The notes beneath the pieces were generated by a model. That model worked only from the letters and a program-made list of their open reading frames with translations, had not been told where the DNA came from and searched no databases. DNA of 28,975 nucleotides from positions 1 to 28,975 of the forward strand of contig CAZGRL010000042.1 of NCBI GenBank assembly GCA_964528155.1, written 5' to 3'. Numbering within the stretch: the stretch's first letter is position 1; each line of letters opens with the position of its first letter. A program made the position numbers and the translations under genes. The DNA comes from G001797105 sp964528155. Lineage in GTDB: Bacteria; Chloroflexota; Anaerolineae; Anaerolineales; E44-bin32. Below are positions 7,895 through 14,480 of the stretch, one piece after another.

Positions 7895-8491
7895 GCCACG
7901 TTCGCTTACGGTGGTCATCACCATCTTCACATCTTGCCTGTAGCACCCCCCTTGCGCCGCCTGCCCTCCCCGGGGAGGCTCAGGATCTTTCTCCACCGCG
8001 GTCTCTCGCATATCCCTGGCGCCTCGCCTGAATCACGCCGACAACTGCCCGCTCTCGCAGGTTTGGGATGTTGTGGATGCATTAGCCCCGAATTCTCGAC
8101 GCAGCGAAGTGCCAGCTCAGCAGCTGGTGATCTTCGGCGCCCGGTTCCACGCGTAAAGTTCTGGTCCTGCCCGCCCCAGTTGTGGGAAGATTCAACCGAG
8201 GGAGTGCGCGTGCCTGATCCCAGCTCCGAGAGCAAGTACGCGACCGCCGGGCCTCCTCCACAGGCCGCCCCTGTGATGATGGCCTCTCCCACCGACATCT
8301 CACAAAACAATATGGACTCCTTCTGGATCCATTCCAACGGCGTGTGTTTCGGTTGACGCCGAGCGCTCGAGGCGCGGATGGAAGCGGATGTGAAGGGCAA
8401 CCGGCTGTCGGTCCCGGAGAATAGGGGCGGACCACAGAAGACGGCCGCCGCACCTTGGGTGAACGGTTCGGCCGTCCGAGGAGGATGAGGC
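7895..8491. other. Intergenic region between the ABC importer and pst operons
   Basis: About 600 bp. Long frames exist on both strands, but their translations look non-coding (Pro/Arg/Ser-rich, no motif, no ribosome-binding site). Visible structure: a 14-nt palindrome CCTCCCCGGGGAGG (7965-7978), a hairpin CCAGCT-cagc-AGCTGG (8112-8127), a hairpin CACAGG-ccgcc-CCTGTG (8259-8275), and the 8-bp hairpin just upstream of pstS (8440-8476). No T-rich terminator was seen after 7894. No convincing promoter for pst was found; TTGACG at 8353 lacks a matching -10. Confidence 0.55.
8440..8476 (+). promoter_or_regulatory. Hairpin in the presumed pstS leader
   Basis: GACGGCCG (8440-8447) pairs exactly with CGGCCGTC (8469-8476) around a 21-nt loop. 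It ends 15 nt before the pstS ATG, immediately before the GAGGAGG ribosome-binding site. It could modulate ribosome access; this is an inference from position alone. Confidence 0.3.
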
Positions 8492-9511
8492 ATGCACGGC
8501 TCCGGTCGGAGTAATCCTGTCGCGGCCAGAAGGTCTGGGAAGTCAGCGACGCGTGTCTCGGGCGCGCTACTTGCCGGATCGATGGCGCTGAGCCTGCTCT
8601 TCACCGGGTGCAGCGGCTCCGTGAGCCCTGCCGGCGGCGGCGAGTTGAGCGGCACGCTCACCATTTCGGGCGCCTGGGCGCTTTATCCAATGGTCCTGCG
8701 TTGGGGGGAGGAATTCGGCAAGCTGCACCCCGGCGTGACGTTCGATATCTCCGCCGGCGGTGCCGGAAAAGGTATGGCAGACGCGCTCAGTGGCGCAGTC
8801 GACATCGGCATGGTGTCACGCACCGTCTATCCGGAGGAGATCGACCAGGGAGCTTTCTGGGTGACGGTAACAGAGGATGCCGTTGTCGCCACGGCGAACG
8901 AGGCCAATCCTTACCAGGATCTGCTCCAGGGGAAAGGGTTGAGCGCGACCGCCTTCAAGTCCATCTGGACCGGCAAGTTCACGACCTGGGGTGAGCTCGT
9001 CGATGATGTGAGTATCACCGACTCGATACATGTATATACGCGCTCGGATGCCTGCGGCGCGGGCGAAACGTGGGCTGCATTTCTTGGGGATCTCCGCCAG
9101 GAGGATCTGGGCGGCGTTGCCGTGTACGGCGATCCCGGTCTGGCTGAGGCCGTCGCCCAGGATCCGTTGGGGATCGGCTATAACAACCTCAACTTCGCCT
9201 TCGACGCCGACACCGGCGCGCCGGTCAGCGGACTGGCGGTCATCCCCATCGACCTGGATGGCGACGGGCAGATATCCGAACCCGAGGCCTTTTACACCAC
9301 CAAGGCCGACGTGATGGCGGCGATCGCCGACGGTCGCTACCCCTCACCGCCTGCGCGCGGTCTCAATTTGGTGACGCAGGGCAAACCCAGCGGGCTCGCT
9401 TTGGAATTCATCCGCTGGGTGTTGAGCGACGGCCAGGCTTTCACGCAAGAAACCGGCTATATCCCCCTGACCGAGGCTCAGGTGCAAGGCGAGCTGAAAA
9501 AGCTCGAGTAG
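8492..9511 (+). CDS. pstS: Phosphate-type ABC transporter substrate-binding lipoprotein (PstS family)
   Basis: Extracytoplasmic binding protein delivering an oxyanion, most likely phosphate, to PstCA. The 339-residue protein has an Arg-rich N-terminus, a hydrophobic segment and lipobox LFTGC with Cys40. PstS-like features are LTISGAWALYPMVLRW, ISAGGAGKGMADALSGAVDIGMVSR and the ligand-loop-like RSDACGAGETWAAF. At residues 254-265, DLDGDGQISEPE matches a canonical EF-hand loop (D-x-D-x-D-G-x-I-x-x-x-E), which suggests bound calcium. The ATG at 8492 follows GAGGAGGATGAGGC, a strong ribosome-binding site. It is the first gene of pstSCAB. The ligand loops differ enough from the textbook PstS pattern (TGAGA/SGSGT) that another oxyanion is possible. 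Confidence 0.88.
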   Translation: MHGSGRSNPVAARRSGKSATRVSGALLAGSMALSLLFTGCSGSVSPAGGGELSGTLTISGAWALYPMVLRWGEEFGKLHPGVTFDISAGGAGKGMADALSGAVDIGMVSRTVYPEEIDQGAFWVTVTEDAVVATANEANPYQDLLQGKGLSATAFKSIWTGKFTTWGELVDDVSITDSIHVYTRSDACGAGETWAAFLGDLRQEDLGGVAVYGDPGLAEAVAQDPLGIGYNNLNFAFDADTGAPVSGLAVIPIDLDGDGQISEPEAFYTTKADVMAAIADGRYPSPPARGLNLVTQGKPSGLALEFIRWVLSDGQAFTQETGYIPLTEAQVQGELKKLE

Positions 9512-9515
9512 GCCG

Positions 9516-10448
9516 TTGAGCAAGCTCGCCCTGCGTCACCTCAAGGACCGAATCGCTCGTACTTCGAGCTCATCGCTCACGGCCCTGTGCGCCGCGCTGG
9601 CACCCGTCATCCTTCTGGCGCTATTTCTGCGAGCCCGACCGCTGCTTGACATCACGCCGCTGCATCGGCTGCTCACATCTCTCGAATGGCGGCCGCTGCG
9701 CGGCGCTTTCGGTTTCTTGCCCTTCATCGTCGGCACGGTGTGGGTGACCATGCTGGCGATGGTTATGGCGGTTCCGGTGTGCTTGCTCACTGCGATCTTC
9801 ATGGCCGAGTATGCCCCCCGGCGACTGCGCGAATCAGTCAAGCCGCTCGTCGACTTGCTGGCCGGTATCCCGTCCGTCGTATACGGCCTTTGGGGCATCC
9901 TGACCGTGGTCCCGATCATCCGAGACGTCATCGTACCTCGTTTCGGTAGCCGGCTCGCCGGCGTGCCTCTCTTGCAAGTCGGTAACGCCACGGGCTACAG
10001 CGTGCTCGCCGGCGGCGTGGTGTTGGCGGTCATGGTGTTCCCGGTGATCATATCCACCACCGAAGAAGTCATCCGCTCTGTCCCCGAGGGAATGCGCCAG
10101 GCGTCTCTGGCGCTGGGCGCCACGCGCTGGCAGATGGTCAAGGGCGTCGTCCTGCGCCGAGCCGCGCCCGGCGTGATCGCCGCCGTCGTTCTCGGTTTCT
10201 CGCGCGCGTTTGGTGAGACGATGGCGGTGATGATGGTCGTCGGCAACGTCCCACAGATCCCGCGTTCGGTGTTCGACGCCGGTTACCCGCTTTCGGCCTT
10301 GATCGCTAACAACTATGGAGAAATGATGTCTGTGCCGTTGTATGACGCCGCGCTGCTGGCGGCGGCGCTTGTATTGTTGCTCGTTGTGCTCGTCTTCACT
10401 CTGGGCGCCCGAATTATGTTGCTTCGAGCGGTCAGACGGGCGGCCTGA
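9516..10448 (+). CDS. pstC: Phosphate ABC transporter permease PstC
   Basis: Membrane subunit of the high-affinity phosphate importer, 310 residues with about six hydrophobic segments. Family motifs: FGFLPFIVGTVWVTMLAMVMAVPV, AIFMAEYAPRRLRESVKP, LLAGIPSVVYGLWG, and the ATPase-contacting loop SVPEGMRQASLALGATRWQM, followed by GFSRAFGETMAVMMVVGN. The start is TTG at 9516, 4 nt after the pstS stop, without a strong ribosome-binding site; no better start precedes the first membrane segment. It lies 6 nt before pstA, and the genes are evidently one transcript. Confidence 0.94.
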   Translation: MSKLALRHLKDRIARTSSSSLTALCAALAPVILLALFLRARPLLDITPLHRLLTSLEWRPLRGAFGFLPFIVGTVWVTMLAMVMAVPVCLLTAIFMAEYAPRRLRESVKPLVDLLAGIPSVVYGLWGILTVVPIIRDVIVPRFGSRLAGVPLLQVGNATGYSVLAGGVVLAVMVFPVIISTTEEVIRSVPEGMRQASLALGATRWQMVKGVVLRRAAPGVIAAVVLGFSRAFGETMAVMMVVGNVPQIPRSVFDAGYPLSALIANNYGEMMSVPLYDAALLAAALVLLLVVLVFTLGARIMLLRAVRRAA

Positions 10449-10454
10449 CCAAGC

Positions 10455-11303
10455 ATGCGCAGAAAACACGCGGAAGAGCGTTTCTTCCAGGCCCTGATGA
10501 TCGGATCGTTCACTATCGTCGTCGGAAGCCTGTTCGCCATTCTTGCGACCGTTCTGATCCGTGGACTCCCGGCGCTCAACCTGGCGATGCTGACGCAAGT
10601 CCCACAGGGGGGTTATTACCTCGGCAAGGAGGGCGGAATCCTCAATGCCATAACGGGATCGATCGCTCTCGCTGGAGGCGCGACCGTGCTGAGCTTCGGC
10701 ATGGGATTGACGGTCGTGCTGTATTTCCACGCTTTCGCGACCAATTCGCGGTGGGTCAATTTGGCCAGGCTTTCCTTTGACGTGTTGTGGGGTGTCCCCT
10801 CGATCGTCTACGGTGCCTTCGGGTTCACGCTGATGCTCTTGTTGGGACTTCGGGCTTCGCTCCTGGGAGGCATGATCGTCTTGACCCTGCTGGAGCTTCC
10901 CATCATGGTCCGGGCCATGGACGAAGTCATGACCATGGTGCCGGCGGAGCTCAAGGACGCCTCGTATGCCGTCGGTTCGACCGGTCTGGAGACCGCCGTC
11001 AAAGTCATGCTTCGTCAGACTCTACCGGGGCTCATGACGGCCCTGCTACTGGGATTGGGCCGAGGCATCGGTGATGCGGCATCAGTTCTGTTCACAGCCG
11101 GCTACACCGACCGTTTGCCCAGCTCGCTCCTGCGGCCGGTCGCCTCGCTTCCGCTGGCGGTCTTCTTTCAACTGGGAACGCCGGTCCCTCAGGTTCAACA
11201 GCGCGCCTATGCTTCCGCTCTGATCCTGACCGGGATCGTCCTTGCGATCAGCCTGGCGACGCGCTTGCTGACGCGCCGACTTACGAAGCATGTTGTACGT
11301 TGA
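10455..11303 (+). CDS. pstA: Phosphate ABC transporter permease PstA
   Basis: Partner permease of PstC, 282 residues. Recognisable parts: GGILNAITGSIALAGGATVLSFGMG (start of the permease domain), LSFDVLWGVPSIVYGAFGF (the counterpart of the GIPSIV segment), the ATPase-docking loop MVPAELKDASYAVGSTGLETAVKVM, and LGLGRGIGDAASVLFTAGYTD. About six hydrophobic segments are visible. ATG at 10455 follows pstC by 6 nt. The gene ends at 11303, 29 nt before the preferred pstB ATG, or overlapping it if the TTG at 11300 is used. The GDAASVLFTAG segment replaces the more usual GETAPLLFTA of PstA, a moderate divergence. Confidence 0.92.
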   Translation: MRRKHAEERFFQALMIGSFTIVVGSLFAILATVLIRGLPALNLAMLTQVPQGGYYLGKEGGILNAITGSIALAGGATVLSFGMGLTVVLYFHAFATNSRWVNLARLSFDVLWGVPSIVYGAFGFTLMLLLGLRASLLGGMIVLTLLELPIMVRAMDEVMTMVPAELKDASYAVGSTGLETAVKVMLRQTLPGLMTALLLGLGRGIGDAASVLFTAGYTDRLPSSLLRPVASLPLAVFFQLGTPVPQVQQRAYASALILTGIVLAISLATRLLTRRLTKHVVR

Positions 11304-11332
11304 GCGCGAGGACTCATGCATGGTTGAGGTCG

Positions 11333-12088
11333 ATGTCTGACCCTGTCATCCAGATCCGCGGGCTGAACATCGCCTACGGGAGTCAGCAAGCCGTGAGGAA
11401 TGTGAGCGTGGACATTCCGTCTCGGCAGGTGACGGCCATTATCGGCCCATCCGGTTGCGGGAAGACGACCCTTCTCCGTTCCATCTGCAGGTTGGTGGAA
11501 CTCACCGAAGGCGTGCGGGTTTGGGGAGAGATCCTCTTCGACGGGCAGAACGTTTACGACTCAGACGTGGACGTCACCGAGATCCGCAAGCGGGTCGGCC
11601 TGCTCGCCCAGCGTCCGTTCCCATTGCCTATGTCAATCTACGACAACGTCGCCTACGGCCCGCGCCTGCATGGCACGACGAAACGGCCAGAGATCGACAC
11701 GCTCGTCGAGAAGGAGCTTCGCGCCGCCGGACTGTGGGATGAGGTCAAAGACCGTCTGAACGAGCCGGCCTCATCGCTGTCCATCGGACAGCAGCAACGG
11801 TTGTGTCTTGCCCGCGGGCTGGCTGTAGAGCCGGAGGTGCTGTTGTGTGATGAAGTCACTTCATCCCTCGACCCGCTTTCGGCGCAGCGGATCGAGAGCC
11901 GTCTGGTCGAGCTCAAAGCCGACTACAGCATCGTACTTGTCACACACATCCTGCGTCAGGCGCGACGCCTGGCTGACTATGTGATCTTCATGTACATGGG
12001 CGAACTCGTCGAGCACGGTCCGGCCGAACAAGTTTTCAATCGGCCGCAGCAAGCGAGAACGCGCGCTTATCTAGCAGGAGATTTCTGA
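11333..12088 (+). CDS. pstB: Phosphate ABC transporter ATPase PstB, divergent type
   Basis: ATPase driving PstCA, 251 residues from ATG 11333 (an in-frame TTG at 11300 would add 11 residues and overlap the pstA stop). Walker A is residues 38-46 (GPSGCGKTT), the Q-loop is at Gln93 (LLAQRPFPLPMSIYDNVAYGPR), and the switch His is His205 (VTH). Two motifs depart from classical PstB. The signature is LSIGQQQR (149-156), with Ile where the ABC consensus has Gly. The D-loop region is DEVTSSLDP (173-181), with Val replacing the usual Pro after the catalytic Glu174. The catalytic Glu and the rest of the signature are intact, so activity is expected. I believe such variants recur in a divergent PstB subgroup, but could not check. 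Confidence 0.9.
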   Translation: MSDPVIQIRGLNIAYGSQQAVRNVSVDIPSRQVTAIIGPSGCGKTTLLRSICRLVELTEGVRVWGEILFDGQNVYDSDVDVTEIRKRVGLLAQRPFPLPMSIYDNVAYGPRLHGTTKRPEIDTLVEKELRAAGLWDEVKDRLNEPASSLSIGQQQRLCLARGLAVEPEVLLCDEVTSSLDPLSAQRIESRLVELKADYSIVLVTHILRQARRLADYVIFMYMGELVEHGPAEQVFNRPQQARTRAYLAGDF

Positions 12089-12105
12089 GAACGACGGGAG
12101 GCGGT

Positions 12106-12624
12106 ATGGACAAATGGGTGTCCCTCTTCCTCACTTTCTTGAAGGTCAATTTGCTGACGACCTCGGGGACGGCCTCGGTCGGGCTGTTATACACCGAAGC
12201 CGTCGGGAAGTTGATGACACATGAGGAGTTCGTCGAGGCTGTCGGATACTCGAGCGTGTTGCCCGGATCGGACGCGCTGCAATTGGCGATGTTTGTCGGG
12301 TATCGAGTCGGTGGAGTCGCCGGCGCCCTGATCGCCTGCGTTGGGGCGATCCTTCCCCCCACGATCATCATGCTCGGCGTCGCAGCGGCCTTGAACCGTC
12401 TCCGCGGAGAGGCCTGGATCAGCGGGTTCGTGAAGGGCCTGGCGCCCGCTTTGGCCGCCCTCCTCTTGATCACGGCTTTTCAGTTATTCGGCGAGGGCGG
12501 CTGGCAGGGATGGGCGCCGATTCTGCTTGGCCTCGTCAGCCTGCTCTTCATTTCGGTGTTCAAGGCGCCAGCTGCTCTCGTCCTATTGGGCGCCGGTGTC
12601 GTCGGCATCTTCCTGTTCCGCTAG
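12106..12624 (+). CDS. Chromate transporter (CHR) family protein, single half-length domain
   Basis: A 172-residue membrane protein of the CHR (ChrA) superfamily, about half of full-length ChrA. The N-terminal part FLTFLKVNLLTTSGTASVGLL, followed by the loop MTHEEFVEAVGYSSVLPGSD and GYRVGGVAGALIACVGAILPPTIIM, aligns with the CHR repeat; four to five more hydrophobic helices follow. Short-chain CHR proteins usually occur as adjacent N/C pairs, but only one is present here. The ATG at 12106 has GGGAGG with a short spacer and follows pstB by 17 nt, so it is probably part of the pst transcript. Chromate export is shown only for some family members; here the substrate is unknown and an oxyanion role is an inference from context. 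Confidence 0.82.
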   Translation: MDKWVSLFLTFLKVNLLTTSGTASVGLLYTEAVGKLMTHEEFVEAVGYSSVLPGSDALQLAMFVGYRVGGVAGALIACVGAILPPTIIMLGVAAALNRLRGEAWISGFVKGLAPALAALLLITAFQLFGEGGWQGWAPILLGLVSLLFISVFKAPAALVLLGAGVVGIFLFR

Positions 12625-12634
12625 GAGTCTGGTT

Positions 12635-13477
12635 TTGAACTTCCTGATCTGTACCGACGGCACACCGGCCAGTGATCCAGCGACAAGCTTCGGGGCGCTG
12701 CTGGCGATCGCGCTTCAGGCCGAGGTGACGGTCGTTGAGGCACCGGCCGGCCAACCATGGAAACGGCTCGCATCGCAGGCCTCGGAGGCAGTCCGCCAGA
12801 GCCTGGCCGACGCAGGCCTCGGCTGCAGCGTGGTCGTTCGATCGGAGTCCCCTCGGCGGGCGATCGTCGCCCAGACGCAGGCGGCCGAGTATGACATTGT
12901 CGTCGTCGGATTGCTGCAGCGCGGCAATCGCTTGAGACGCTGGCTTCGAGGTCCATCAACCCGGCGGGTGCTCGAGGACGTGACGGTTCCAGTGCTCGTC
13001 GTCGGGGCCGATCGATCTGCGGTTCAGCGCATCCTGCTGTGCAGCAGTGACCTGTGGTACCCGGAGGAGAACATCCGCCTTGTGGGGCAGATCGCGCCGG
13101 CGACGCGGGCCGAGGTCACGCTTCTATACGTCGTCCCAAAACCGACGATGGACTATCCGGTCCCAAACAGGATCGACGATGACTGGGGCGCGTTGTTGAC
13201 CACGGACACGCCTCAATCTCGCTACTTGAAGGCCGGTCGCCAGGCGCTGCAGGATCGAGGTGTCCCGACAATGCTCAGTCTGCGACACGGTCTGGTGATC
13301 GACCAGATCATGGATGAGATTCACACGGGTGAGTACGACTTGGTGGCTTTGGGATCGACCTACGCTGCACGGAGCCTGCATCGCTACTTCGTGACCAGCA
13401 TTATGGATCGCGTCGTCGAGCGCGCCCATCGGCCTGTGCTCGTGGTGCGGCATCGACACCCGGAGGAGCCGGGCTAA
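12635..13477 (+). CDS. Tandem universal stress protein (two UspA domains)
   Basis: A soluble protein of about 280 residues with two UspA folds. Domain 1 (residues 1 to ~125) begins NFLICTDGTPAS and ends with DIVVVGLLQRGNRLRRWLRGP and VTVPVLVVGA. Domain 2 (~130 to 275) begins RILLCSSDLWYPEENIRLV and ends DLVALGSTYAARSLHRYF and HRPVLVVRH. The G-x2-G-x9-G(S/T) ATP-binding signature is imperfect in both (GLLQRGN; GSTYAARS), so nucleotide binding is uncertain. TTG at 12635 has AGGAG with a 7-nt spacer, which also overlaps the preceding stop. It is the last gene of the pst-chr-usp cluster and ends 22 bp before a large hairpin. A stress or regulatory partner role is an inference. Confidence 0.85.
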   Translation: MNFLICTDGTPASDPATSFGALLAIALQAEVTVVEAPAGQPWKRLASQASEAVRQSLADAGLGCSVVVRSESPRRAIVAQTQAAEYDIVVVGLLQRGNRLRRWLRGPSTRRVLEDVTVPVLVVGADRSAVQRILLCSSDLWYPEENIRLVGQIAPATRAEVTLLYVVPKPTMDYPVPNRIDDDWGALLTTDTPQSRYLKAGRQALQDRGVPTMLSLRHGLVIDQIMDEIHTGEYDLVALGSTYAARSLHRYFVTSIMDRVVERAHRPVLVVRHRHPEEPG

Positions 13478-13499
13478 CAACCGCCCTCTCATTGGACAC

Positions 13500-13554
13500 A
13501 TGTCTTCATGAATGGAGCGGCCGGCTTCGCCGGCCGCTCCATTCATGAAGACAT
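13500..13554. terminator. Perfect 26-bp inverted repeat with 3-nt loop, likely bidirectional terminator
   Basis: Arm 13500-13525 is the exact reverse complement of arm 13529-13554, with loop TTC (13526-13528); the inner part is GCCGGC-TTC-GCCGGC. It lies between convergent genes, ending 43 bp before the acetyltransferase stop and starting 22 bp after the stress-protein stop. Neither side has a T-tract, so it is not a classical intrinsic terminator. Its perfection would also fit a mobile palindromic repeat or an assembly artefact. Confidence 0.6.
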
Positions 13555-13597
13555 TCTCCCCACCCGGGGACGGGATGCGGTTGAGCCAAGACGCGTC

Positions 13598-14398
13598 TCA
13601 GGCCGGAACCTTCACGTGCGAGTCGACGGCCGCCTCCATCGTCTCGACGACCCGATCTGACAGGAACGGCGGCCCCCCCACACGCTGTCCGTCGACGTAC
13701 ACGGCTCGGGCGATCCCCCAGCGCTCAACCTCAGCCCGTTCACAAGTCTCGAACACTCTCACATCCACCGGGAGTGGCCGATCGCGGGCGGCACGTTTGA
13801 TCTTGCGCAGCGAGCAGCCGGATAGCGGACACTGCGAACAATGAAAGAAGTCGACCTGCACACGCCCTTGAACCGGCTGTGGATCGTAATGAACTGGGAG
13901 GAACTGGGGCGAACGAATCGGGGTGAACGATTTCGTCAATAGCAGCTCCCCGTCCTTCTCGGCCTCCGGGCGGAAGCCCATATGCTCGAAAAAGGATGAC
14001 GGCAGCCACTCCTCGTGCGCGTAGCACACGACGGCCATTCCGTCCATCCTCACTCTCGCCTCGTCTTCGGCTGCCTTGAGCAATTCCCTCCCAACTCCCC
14101 GCCCCCGGAACTCTCTGGACACCAGGATGCAGTTGATCATCATCAGCCGTTCGCCGCCAACGGCGCGCGGCGCATGCTCGATCGGCATGAACTCGATGTG
14201 ACCAACGGGGCGCGGGCCGATGTACGCTACGAGCGTACGCAATCCGAGATAGGTCTGATACCATCGCCACCAGACCTTCTGGCGAACGCCGGGCATGTAG
14301 TTGCCCAGGGCGATGTCCCGGCCAAGAGGCGTGTCTTGCTCGAAGGTGTACCCGATACAGACCAGACACTGGTCCATGGCATCGTCGATGATCATCAT
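13598..14398 (-). CDS. GNAT-family acetyltransferase with C-terminal YoaP-like domain
   Basis: A 266-residue protein. The N-terminal ~155 residues are a GNAT fold: GPRPVGHIEFMPIEHAP, the acetyl-CoA-binding loop VSREFRGRGVGRELLKAAE, and WLPSSFFEHMGFRP. The C-terminal ~80 residues resemble the YoaP domain attached to some GNAT proteins (as in Bacillus YoaP), with VDFFHCSQCPLSGC, VRVFETCERAEVERWG and AVYVDGQRVGGPPFLSD. That part looks thioredoxin-like, with three clustered cysteines (HCSQCPLSGC). The substrate is unknown. ATG at 14398 (or 14395) follows an AAGAGGTG ribosome-binding site. It lies 82 bp downstream of the histidine kinase on the same strand and converges with the stress-protein gene, from which a strong hairpin separates it. 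Confidence 0.82.
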   Translation of the reverse strand: MMIIDDAMDQCLVCIGYTFEQDTPLGRDIALGNYMPGVRQKVWWRWYQTYLGLRTLVAYIGPRPVGHIEFMPIEHAPRAVGGERLMMINCILVSREFRGRGVGRELLKAAEDEARVRMDGMAVVCYAHEEWLPSSFFEHMGFRPEAEKDGELLLTKSFTPIRSPQFLPVHYDPQPVQGRVQVDFFHCSQCPLSGCSLRKIKRAARDRPLPVDVRVFETCERAEVERWGIARAVYVDGQRVGGPPFLSDRVVETMEAAVDSHVKVPA

Positions 14399-14480
14399 CT
14401 CACACCTCTTCCCGGTCTTTCACCGGCCTGCCCGCCGTCTCGACGCAAGGGAGATCGCCAAGGCACGAACATCGCACCTG

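Noticed and set aside
8181..8292. tRNA-like ends on the minus strand: a 7-bp acceptor-like pairing (GTGGGAG with TTCCCAC) and GGTTGAATC resembling a T-loop
   Set aside because: The segment is 112 nt, the T-loop is one base short, and no anticodon or D-arm could be fitted, including for a selenocysteine tRNA. I treat it as chance.
7927..8664. Long minus-strand open frame (about 245 codons) across the dpp-pst spacer and into pstS
   Set aside because: Its start lies inside pstS on the opposite strand. The translation is low-complexity Pro/Ser/Arg/Gly with no motif and no ribosome-binding site, which is expected by chance in GC-rich DNA.
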